From contig JAJZBV010000007.1 in the NCBI GenBank assembly GCA_021851785.1, positions 1 to 64,000 of the forward strand: DNA of 64,000 bases, given 5' to 3'. This document shows, piece by piece, positions 19,795-28,644 of the stretch (within the stretch, counting starts at the first letter, position 1; each line of letters starts with the position of its first letter). This DNA comes from Pseudomonadota bacterium. GTDB lineage: Bacteria; Pseudomonadota; Alphaproteobacteria; Acetobacterales; Acetobacteraceae. Position numbers and translations under genes: made by a program. The notes below the pieces were generated by a model that worked only from the letters and a program-made list of their open reading frames with translations, made no database searches and was not told where the DNA came from.

Positions 19795-21531
19795 TCACGC
19801 GGCCGGATTTTCGCGCATCGCGGCGCGCTCGCGAATGACGCGGTAAGCGGCGGCCTCGGCATCGGCGAGCGCGCGCTTCGGCGGCTTGCCCTCGAACACC
19901 GCGGCGAAGACCTCGCCGCCGAGAATGCGCTCGATTTCGACATATTCCGCAACCGGCGGGCGCGACCAGGTGTTCAGCTCGTTCCGCCGCGCCATCCGGT
20001 CGACGAAGCTCACGATCGGCGAGGAGGCCAGCGCCTCGGGGTCGGCGCACACCGAAAAGCGTGGCGCGACCGGAAAACCGTTCTTCACATGCGCCTTCAT
20101 CGCCTCGGGCGAGGCCATCCAGGCGATGGCGTTGAGGATCTCCTGCCGGCGCTCGGCGGGCACATAGGCCGGGATGGTGAGCAGGAAGCCGCCCACCGGC
20201 GCCGTCACCTGCCGCCCCTTGAGGACCGGCGGCGTGAGATACGCGACCCGCCGCCTGACCTTGGAACTCAGCTCATGCTCGAGCCGCGCCGCGCGCATGG
20301 TCCAGGCATAGCTCATCGCCGCGTGACCCGACATGAAGCATTCGAGGTTGCGGTCGGCGTCGAACGTCGCGACCCCGGGCGGCGACACCTCGGCGAGGGC
20401 GCGCATGTAGTCCAGCGCCGCCAGGCCCTCGGCGCTGTCGATGCGGAGACGGAGATTGCTCGTGTCGAAACCGTCCAGCCAGTTTTCGCTCTTGCGCGGG
20501 ATCTCGATCACCGAGCCCTGCGACGAGGCCATGAAGAACATGAAGGCGTGGGCGATGGTCATCCCCCGCGCGCCGTTCCACGAGATGCCGTATTGCTCGC
20601 GCTCGGGCCGGTGCAGCGCGCGGGCGGCGGCGATGGTCTCGTCGAAGCTGCGCGGATAGGCGAGCGCCGCGTCCTCGAACAGGTCACGCCTGGCGGTGAG
20701 GATCTCCACCGTGCAGTAGATCGGAATGCCGTATTGCCGCCCTTTCCACCGCCCGGTGCCCCAGACCGAGGGGTGGAAATCGAGCGGATTGATCGGTGCC
20801 CGCGCCAGCGCCTCGTCGAGCGGCGCGAGCAGCCCGGCATCGGCGAAGCCGCCGAGCCAGGGCATGTTCACCGCGACCACCGCATAGGCGGTGGCGGGGT
20901 CGCGGAGCGCGATCTTCGCCTGTTCGTAAAGCTCGGGCAGATGGCGCAGATCGAAGCTGCTCTTGCGGCCGATATCGTTGCGGAAATCCGACCACATATT
21001 GCGCATCGAGACGAAATAATTGTCGTCATGCAGCAGGAAGCGGAGATTGCGCAGCGCCGCCGAGCTGATATCGCCGCCCTGAACCGGGGCGATGATATGC
21101 GCCGCGAAGTAGGAGCCGCCGAAATAATACTCCTCGGTTTCGGAGCCCGAGCGCAGGCCGAAAATCTTGGCCAGATGCGCCTTCACCGCCGTCGCGTAGT
21201 CGATGAAATCCGCGATCAATCGTTCGCTGGGGGCGAGGAGCGTCGTCTTGTGCCTCGGCCCGCGCGGCACCCGGACGATCAGCCCGTCCGCGAGCATCCG
21301 CGCGACCAGCCGGTTGCCGGTGCCCCAACTGGCCTGCGACAATTCGATCAGCGTAGACATATCGACCGGGCGCTGCTGCAAATGGCTGTCCACCAGCTCC
21401 AGCACCACGTTCCAGGTGATGTCCGGCTTCGCGCCGGGGATGCCGGCATCGAAGGGCTGGCGGATCTTGCGCAGGAAGTCGATCACCCGCGAGAGTTCAT
21501 GGTCCGAAAGCTTTCGCGTCGGTGCTGTCAT
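19795..21531 (-). CDS. MarR-type wHTH fused to a solute-binding protein family 1 domain (putative one-component transcription regulator)
   Basis: N-term WNVVLELVDSHLQQRPVDMSTLIELSQASWGTGNRLVARMLADGLIVRVPRGPRHKTTLLAPSERL (wHTH). C-term MPWLGGFADAGLLAPLDEAL...WGTGRWKGRQYGIPIYCTVEILTARRDLFED...VGGFLLTIPAYVPAERRQEILNAIAWMASPEAMKAH (SBP). No signal peptide. Confidence 0.8.
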   Translation of the reverse strand: MTAPTRKLSDHELSRVIDFLRKIRQPFDAGIPGAKPDITWNVVLELVDSHLQQRPVDMSTLIELSQASWGTGNRLVARMLADGLIVRVPRGPRHKTTLLAPSERLIADFIDYATAVKAHLAKIFGLRSGSETEEYYFGGSYFAAHIIAPVQGGDISSAALRNLRFLLHDDNYFVSMRNMWSDFRNDIGRKSSFDLRHLPELYEQAKIALRDPATAYAVVAVNMPWLGGFADAGLLAPLDEALARAPINPLDFHPSVWGTGRWKGRQYGIPIYCTVEILTARRDLFEDAALAYPRSFDETIAAARALHRPEREQYGISWNGARGMTIAHAFMFFMASSQGSVIEIPRKSENWLDGFDTSNLRLRIDSAEGLAALDYMRALAEVSPPGVATFDADRNLECFMSGHAAMSYAWTMRAARLEHELSSKVRRRVAYLTPPVLKGRQVTAPVGGFLLTIPAYVPAERRQEILNAIAWMASPEAMKAHVKNGFPVAPRFSVCADPEALASSPIVSFVDRMARRNELNTWSRPPVAEYVEIERILGGEVFAAVFEGKPPKRALADAEAAAYRVIRERAAMRENPAA

Positions 21532-21555
21532 GCCCGTCCCTCGGCGCCGCGCGTC

Positions 21556-21600
21556 AGGCGTTGCTCCCTCAGGCGTTGCTCCCTCAGGCGTTGCTCCCTC
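21556..21600. repeat. 3 x 15-bp perfect tandem repeat (aggcgttgctccctc)
   Basis: Three consecutive identical units at 21556, 21571 and 21586; the last overlaps the stop codon of the 21599-22516 gene. Confidence 0.95.
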
Positions 21601-22516
21601 AGGCGCCGGCTTCGAGCCCGTAGCTTACCCGCATCCAGCCGACGAGGGCAAAGAAGTCCTGCTCGGCATAGCCGACATTGGCCGCCGCGGTATATTGCTG
21701 CAGGATCAGGCTCACCGCCGGCATCGGCACCCGCCGCGCCCGTCCGGCCTCGGTGATCAGGGTAAAATCCTTGATCATCTGCGCGACCGAGAAGGCGGGG
21801 CTGAAATCGTGCTGGGCGATCATCTCCTGCTTGTAGCGGATGAGCGGCGAGGCGACGGCGCTTTCGGCGATCACCGCCATCATCTGGGCGTCATCGAGCC
21901 CGCCGGTCGCGCCCAGCGCCAGCGCCTCGCCGAGGATCGACGAGGTCGCCCCGACCAGGGTGTTGAGCACCAGCTTCATGTAGCGCGCCTCCTCTCCCGC
22001 CCCGAGATGGAATTTGCGCGCAGCCAGCAGGTCGAGAAACGGCGCCGCCCGCTCCCACGCCGGCTGATCGCCGGAAGCGAGCGCGGTCAGCGTCCCGGCC
22101 CGCGCGAGAGCGGTGCTGCCCGAGATCGGACAGCGCAGATAGAAGACGCCGCGGCGCGCGAGATCGGCGCCCACCCGCGCCGACACCGCCGGCGACACGG
22201 TGCTCATCTCGACCAGCACCGCGCCGGCGGCGATCTGGCCGAGGAAGCCCCCCTGCTCGCCGCCGCCCTGGATCACCTCGGCCAGCACCGCGTCGTCGGG
22301 GATGGTCGAGAAGATCAGCCCGCAGCGCGCCGCCAGTTCCCCCGGCGTCGCCGCGACATGCGCCCCGCGCGCAACCAGGCTCGCCCGGTTCTCGGCGACC
22401 GGGTCGCAGAGGGTCAGCCGATGCCCGGCCTCGATCAGCCGCGTCGCCATCGGGTTGCCCATCTTGCCGACGCCGATCCAGCCGATACCATCCTGGATGC
22501 CACGCGCGTTTGCCAC
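21599..22516 (-). CDS. NAD(P)-dependent 3-hydroxyisobutyrate dehydrogenase family oxidoreductase
   Basis: IGWIGVGKMGNPMATRLIEAGHRLTLCDP; VEMSTVSPAVSARVGADLARRGVFYLRCPISGS. Confidence 0.88.
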   Translation of the reverse strand: MANARGIQDGIGWIGVGKMGNPMATRLIEAGHRLTLCDPVAENRASLVARGAHVAATPGELAARCGLIFSTIPDDAVLAEVIQGGGEQGGFLGQIAAGAVLVEMSTVSPAVSARVGADLARRGVFYLRCPISGSTALARAGTLTALASGDQPAWERAAPFLDLLAARKFHLGAGEEARYMKLVLNTLVGATSSILGEALALGATGGLDDAQMMAVIAESAVASPLIRYKQEMIAQHDFSPAFSVAQMIKDFTLITEAGRARRVPMPAVSLILQQYTAAANVGYAEQDFFALVGWMRVSYGLEAGA

Positions 22517-22754
22517 CTCGATCTCCCCGTGAGTGCCGCACCGGGGAACACCATACCGGCGCGGCCCACCCCCGGTAGCGGCGGAATCATCCGAATTGGA
22601 TGAAATCCGCGGCGCGGCGCGGGCGGGCCTCTGCTAGTCTTGGCCGCTATGACGGTGTCCCGACGGGAGGCGGGCGCCGCGCCCGGGCTTTCGCCATCCC
22701 TCCCGCAACCGCCGCCAGGCCACAGCGGCCACCGGCCGAGCCGAGGAGGATACG

Positions 22755-23822
22755 ATGAGAGCCGTCCGTTTCCACGCCGCCCGCGACGTCCGCGTCGACG
22801 ACGTCGCGCCGCCGGCGGAGACTCTCGCCCCCGACGAGGTTCTGGTCGCGCCGTTCTGCGCCGGCATCTGCGGCACCGACCTGCACGAATACGTCGCCGG
22901 CCCGATCGTCACCCCGGCGACCCCGCATGTCTTCACCGGCGCCACCAACCCGCAGATCCTCGGCCATGAGTTCTCGGCGCGGGTCATGAAGGTGGGCGAT
23001 GCGGTCGGCCACGTGAAGCCCGGCGACCGTATCTCGGTCCAGCCGCTCGTCTTCCCGCGCGACGATTATTACGGCAAGCGCGGGCTCTATCATCTCTCGC
23101 CGAAGATGGGCTGCGTCGGGCTGAGCTGGGCCTGGGGCGGGATGACGGCGCGGGCGGTGATCAAGGATTACAACGCCCAGCCGATTCCGGACGCGCTGAG
23201 CGACGAGCAGGGCGCGATGATCGAGCCGGCGGCGGTCGCCATGTATGGCATCGATCGCGGCGGGGTGCAGGCGGGATCGACGGTGCTGGTCTCCGGCGCC
23301 GGGCCGATCGGCGCGCTCGCGGTGCTGGCGGCGCGGGCGGCGGGGGCGGCGCTGATCATCGTCGCCGAGCCGAACCCGAACCGGCGGCGGCTCCTCGCAG
23401 AGATCGCGCCCTATGCGGTGCTGGTGGATCCGAAAGCCGAGAACCTGATGGCGGTCGTCGGGGATCTGACGGAAGAGGGCGTCGGCGTCGATGTCGCGCT
23501 CGAATGCGTCGGTCTCGAAGCCTCGCTGAACGCCTGCGCGGCGGCGGTGCGCAGGCAGGGCAAGGTCGTGCAGGTCGGCCTGCACATCAAGCGCGCCAGC
23601 ATCGATGCGATGCAATGGGCGCTGAAGGACATTACCGTGGAGGCGACTTGGTGCTATCCGGTGCAGGTCTGGCCGCGGATCGCCCGCCTCATCGCCTCCG
23701 GCGCCTTTCCGGTGGAAAAAGTCATCACCGCGCGGATCGACGCCGCCGACGTGGTGGCGAAGGGGTTCGAGGCGCTGCTCGACCCGGCCGGCAACCACTT
23801 GAAGATCGTCGTCCGCACGTGA
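22755..23822 (+). CDS. zinc-dependent alcohol dehydrogenase (2,3-butanediol dehydrogenase-like)
   Basis: FCAGICGTDLHEYVAGPI, ILGHEFSARVMKVGDAVGHVKPGDRISV, VLVSGAGPIGALAVLAARAAG. Confidence 0.9.
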   Translation: MRAVRFHAARDVRVDDVAPPAETLAPDEVLVAPFCAGICGTDLHEYVAGPIVTPATPHVFTGATNPQILGHEFSARVMKVGDAVGHVKPGDRISVQPLVFPRDDYYGKRGLYHLSPKMGCVGLSWAWGGMTARAVIKDYNAQPIPDALSDEQGAMIEPAAVAMYGIDRGGVQAGSTVLVSGAGPIGALAVLAARAAGAALIIVAEPNPNRRRLLAEIAPYAVLVDPKAENLMAVVGDLTEEGVGVDVALECVGLEASLNACAAAVRRQGKVVQVGLHIKRASIDAMQWALKDITVEATWCYPVQVWPRIARLIASGAFPVEKVITARIDAADVVAKGFEALLDPAGNHLKIVVRT

Positions 23823-23876
23823 GGGCATCCGGCGTCGGGCCGGGCATGAGGTCAGGTCGGGCATGAGGAGGAGACC

Positions 23877-24719
23877 ATGAGCCGCTATTTCACCGAGGCG
23901 AATTCGGACGAGATCGTCAACGCCCGCATGGGCGAGGCCGTCCCTCCGCGCCTGCGCCAGGTGATGGCGGCGCTGGTCCGCCACCTCCACGCCTTCGCCA
24001 AGGAGGTCGAACTGACCGAGGCGGAATGGGCGTTCGGCATCGATTTCCTGACCAAGGCCGGCCAGATGTGCAGCGAGGAGCGGCAGGAATTCATCCTGCT
24101 CTCCGACGTGCTCGGCCTCTCGATGCTGGTCGATGCGATCAACCACCGCCGCCCGGCGGGGGCGACCGAAAACACCGTCCTCGGCCCGTTCCACGTCGCC
24201 GGCGCGCCGCTCCGGGCGATGGGCGAGCGGATCACGCTCGATGGCCAGGGCGAGACCTGTCTCTATACCGGCCGCGTCGTCGACCTCCGTGATGCGCCGA
24301 TCGCGGGCGCGCGGATCGACGTGTGGTCGGACAACGCGGAGGGGTTTTATTCCGTCCAGCAGCCCGGCCTCCAGGACAAGTGGAACAACCGCGGCGTTTT
24401 CGTGACCGGGGCGGACGGCAAATACGACTTCATCGGCATCAAGCCGGTGAGCTACCCGATCCCGGATGACGGGCCGGTGGGCAAGATGCTGGCCGCCCTC
24501 GGCCGTCACCCGAAGCGGCCCGCGCACATGCATTTCATGATCACCGCGCCGGGCTATCAGCGTCTGGTCACCCACACCTTCGTCGGCGACGATCCCTGGC
24601 TCGACTCCGATGCCGTGTTAGGCGTGAAGGCGACGCTGATCGCCCCCTTCGAGCCCGCCGAGGACGGGCGCACAAGCTGGCGTTCCCCCTTCGACTTCGT
24701 CCTCACCCCGAGCGGCTGA
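23877..24719 (+). CDS. intradiol ring-cleavage dioxygenase (catechol/hydroxyquinol 1,2-dioxygenase-like)
   Basis: N-terminal dimerisation domain plus ATENTVLGPFHVAGAPLRAMGERI, TGRVVDLRDAPIAGARIDVWSDNAEGFYSVQ, KRPAHMHFMITAPGYQRLVTHTFV. Confidence 0.92.
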   Translation: MSRYFTEANSDEIVNARMGEAVPPRLRQVMAALVRHLHAFAKEVELTEAEWAFGIDFLTKAGQMCSEERQEFILLSDVLGLSMLVDAINHRRPAGATENTVLGPFHVAGAPLRAMGERITLDGQGETCLYTGRVVDLRDAPIAGARIDVWSDNAEGFYSVQQPGLQDKWNNRGVFVTGADGKYDFIGIKPVSYPIPDDGPVGKMLAALGRHPKRPAHMHFMITAPGYQRLVTHTFVGDDPWLDSDAVLGVKATLIAPFEPAEDGRTSWRSPFDFVLTPSG

Positions 24720-24836
24720 GCGCGGGCGGCTGATCCCCAGCGGCTGAGCGCGGGCGGCTGAGCGCGGGCGGGCGCTTGCCGGGCCGGGCCGGCTCGGGCA
24801 GGATCGGGGGAGAAAAAAACCGGAGGAGAACGAACC

Positions 24837-25262
24837 ATGCCGACGCATCAGGGTGCCTGTTTCTGCGGCGCCGTCGCGATCGAGGTCAGCGGCGAGCCCG
24901 AGGGCATGGGCTTCTGCCATTGCCGCTCCTGCCGCTCCTGGTCGGGCGGGCCGGTCAACGCCTTCAGCCTGTGGAAGCCGGAGGCCGTGCGGGTGACCAA
25001 AGGCGAGGAACATATCGCGAGCTTCGCCAAGACGCCGATGAGCGAGCGCAAATTCTGCGCCCTCTGCGGCGGCCATCTGATGACCAACCACCCATCGCTC
25101 GGCCTCGTCGATGTCTTCTCGGCGACGATCCCGAGCCTCGACCACCAGCCGGCGCTGCACGTCAATTATCGCGAGACGGTGCTCCACCTCCATGACGGGC
25201 TGCCGAAATTCGCCGATTTCCCGGCGGCCTTCGGGGGTTCGGGGGAAATGCTGCCCGAGTGA
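24837..25262 (+). CDS. GFA (glutathione-dependent formaldehyde-activating/CENP-V) family protein
   Basis: GACFCGAVAIEVSGEPEGMGFCHCRSCRSWSGG and FCALCGGHLMTNHP zinc motifs. Confidence 0.9.
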   Translation: MPTHQGACFCGAVAIEVSGEPEGMGFCHCRSCRSWSGGPVNAFSLWKPEAVRVTKGEEHIASFAKTPMSERKFCALCGGHLMTNHPSLGLVDVFSATIPSLDHQPALHVNYRETVLHLHDGLPKFADFPAAFGGSGEMLPE

Positions 25263-25294
25263 GCGGATGGCCGGGCGGAACGCGGAGGAAGCGC

Positions 25295-26458
25295 ATGGAC
25301 GAGGGGCGGGAAGTGGCGGCGGCGCGGCGGCTGGCGCCGGTGATCGCGGCGGCATCGGGGCGGATCGAAATGGGGCGCGAATTGCCCGCCGACCTGGTGG
25401 ACGCCCTGCACGCGGCGGGGCTGTTTCGCCTCCTCCTGCCCAAAACCCTCGACGGCGCGGAACTGGCGCCGGCGCAATTCGTGCGCGTCATCGAGACCCT
25501 CGCCGGCGCCGATGCGGCGACCGCGTGGTGCGTTTGCCAGACCGCCGGCTGCTCGCTCGCGGCCGGCTATCTCGCCCCGGAGGCCGCGCTCGAAGTGTTC
25601 GGGCCGCCGCGCGCGGTCCTCGCCTGGGGCGCCGGCGCGGCCGGGAAAGCGGAGAAAATCGCCGGCGGCTACCGCGTCAACGGCAAATGGGGGTTCGCCA
25701 GCGGCAGCCGGCACGCGACCTGGCTCGGCGGGCATTGCCGGGTGACCTTGCCCGATGGCAGCCTCGCCCGCGATGGCGCCGGCCAACTGATCGAGCGCAC
25801 CATGCTGTTCCCGCGCGCGCACGCCCGGATCGAGGATGATTGGCAGGTCATCGGTCTTCGCGGCACCGGCAGTGACAGCTACGAGGTCAGCGATCTCTTC
25901 GTCCCCGACCCTCTCACTCTGTCGCGCGATGTGAATGCCGAGATCCGCGACCAGGCGCCGCTCTATCGCTTCAACACCAACCACATCTATGCCTCGGGCT
26001 TCGCCTCCGTCGCCCTCGGCCTCGCGGGCGCGATGATGGGTGATTTCGTGGCGCTCGCGGCCAGGAAAACCCCGCGCGAGGGGCAGGCGCGGCTCGCCGA
26101 GAGCGCCAGCGTCCAGGCCGAGACCGGGCGCCTGCATGCCCGCCTCGAGGCCGCCCGACGCTTCATCGCGAGCAGCCTCGCGGAGGGGATGGCGGAGATC
26201 GCCACGACCGGCGGCCTCGGCCTCGATCGGCGCATGACGATCCGCGCCGCCGCCTCGCATGCGCTGGCGGAGGCGCGCGAGGTGACGGTCGCGCTCTATC
26301 ACGCCGCCGGGGTGAACGCGATTTTCAACGGCTCGCCCTTCGAGCGGCGGCTTCGCGACGGCTTCGCGGTCTCCCAGCAGGTGCAGGCGCGGAGCAACCA
26401 TTTCGAGACCGTCGGCCGCCATCTCCTCGGCCTGCCGCCCGATCTCACCTTCGCCTGA
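25295..26458 (+). CDS. acyl-CoA dehydrogenase-fold flavin-dependent monooxygenase
   Basis: LPADLVDALHAAGLFRLLLPKTLDGAELAPAQFVRVIETLAGADAATAWCV; YRVNGKWGFASGSRHATWLGGHCRV. Start at 25295 after ggagg RBS. Confidence 0.82.
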   Translation: MDEGREVAAARRLAPVIAAASGRIEMGRELPADLVDALHAAGLFRLLLPKTLDGAELAPAQFVRVIETLAGADAATAWCVCQTAGCSLAAGYLAPEAALEVFGPPRAVLAWGAGAAGKAEKIAGGYRVNGKWGFASGSRHATWLGGHCRVTLPDGSLARDGAGQLIERTMLFPRAHARIEDDWQVIGLRGTGSDSYEVSDLFVPDPLTLSRDVNAEIRDQAPLYRFNTNHIYASGFASVALGLAGAMMGDFVALAARKTPREGQARLAESASVQAETGRLHARLEAARRFIASSLAEGMAEIATTGGLGLDRRMTIRAAASHALAEAREVTVALYHAAGVNAIFNGSPFERRLRDGFAVSQQVQARSNHFETVGRHLLGLPPDLTFA

Positions 26459-26477
26459 GATTCTCTCCGCTCGGCGC

Positions 26478-27560
<1,083 letters not shown>

Positions 27561-27569
27561 CGGGACAAG

Positions 27570-28085
27570 TCAACTCCGCTGATGCAGGACGCAAACCAGG
27601 GTGAACAACCGCCGCGCGGTCTCGAAATCGATCTCCGCCTTGCCGGCCAGCCGCTCGCGCATGAGGGCAGCGCCTTCGTTATGGAGGCCGCGCCTTCCCA
27701 TGTCGATCGCCTGGATGCGCGCCTCGCGCCCCTCGGCGATGGCGAGATGATAGCTCTCGACCAGCAGATGGTAATCCTTGATCAGCCCGCGGAACGGGCC
27801 GAGCGCCAGGACATGGATGGCCTCGGGGGCATCGTCGCCGCGGCGGATATCGAACACCAGCCGCCCCTCCTGGATCGAGAGATGGAGGTGGAACGGCCCG
27901 TCGCGGCCGGGGAGCGAGAACTGGCTGTCCGCTTCGAGATCGCGCACCGCCTGGGCGCGGTCGGCTTCGAGCAGCGGCGACAGCCGGCTCAGCGCCTCGC
28001 CCGCCAGCACCACGCGCTGCAACCGGTTATGCCCTGGCGGCGCCATGAGAAAGGTCAGCGCCCGTGGGATGGCGTCATGGGCCAC
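27570..28085 (-). CDS. UPF0262 family protein
   Basis: ADSQFSLPGRDGPFHLHLSIQEGRLVFDIRR...LGPFRGLIKDYHLLVESYHLAIAEG...QAIDMGRRGLHNEGAALM. Confidence 0.85.
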   Translation of the reverse strand: MAHDAIPRALTFLMAPPGHNRLQRVVLAGEALSRLSPLLEADRAQAVRDLEADSQFSLPGRDGPFHLHLSIQEGRLVFDIRRGDDAPEAIHVLALGPFRGLIKDYHLLVESYHLAIAEGREARIQAIDMGRRGLHNEGAALMRERLAGKAEIDFETARRLFTLVCVLHQRS

Positions 28086-28593
28086 CCTCCTTCATCAGGC
28101 CGAGGCTGAGCATCAGCCCGACCGTCGCCCCCTTGACCGGGCGGAGCAGCAGCAGCGTGAGCGCGAGGGTGAGCGGCACCCAGATCGCGATATGGACCCA
28201 AAGCGGCGGCGCCTCGGTCTGTTCCAGGATCAGCATGCCGGGGATGATGAGATGGCCGACGATGACGATGGTGAAATAGGGCGGCACGTCGTCCGAGCGC
28301 ACCTCGCCGAGCGGCGCGGCGCAATTCCGGCAATGCGTCACGACGCGGAGATAGCCGTTGAAGATGGGGCTCTTGCCGCAGACCGGACAGCGCCCCTTGA
28401 GGCCGCGCCCGAGCGCCGTCATCAGCGGGGGCAGCGGCCAGATTCCGGGGGTCTCTGTCCTGTTCGGCTGCCAATGGCGCGGCAGGGGATGTTCCGGCAC
28501 CCGGGCTCTCCTTCGCAAGGGACGGCACGCCGGTTTGACCCATCGACGTGCCGCGCCGGTTTGCTGCAATGCAGTATGAGCGGCCGCGGGCAC
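28075..28593 (-). CDS. DUF983 family membrane protein
   Basis: GLKGRCPVCGKSPIFNGYLRVVTHCRNCAAPLGEVRSDDVPPYFTIVIVGHLIIPGMLILE. Confidence 0.85.
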   Translation of the reverse strand: MPAAAHTALQQTGAARRWVKPACRPLRRRARVPEHPLPRHWQPNRTETPGIWPLPPLMTALGRGLKGRCPVCGKSPIFNGYLRVVTHCRNCAAPLGEVRSDDVPPYFTIVIVGHLIIPGMLILEQTEAPPLWVHIAIWVPLTLALTLLLLRPVKGATVGLMLSLGLMKEGGP

Positions 28594-28644
28594 GCCGGCA
28601 AGCCTTCCCGGGCCCGCGCATATCAGGCGTGAGGAATATGAAGC

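Noticed and set aside
24700-24790. Repeated cggctgagcgcgggcggctga after the dioxygenase gene considered as a regulatory array
   Set aside because: Short, GC-only, degenerate duplication of the gene end; no spacing or symmetry suggesting a binding array.
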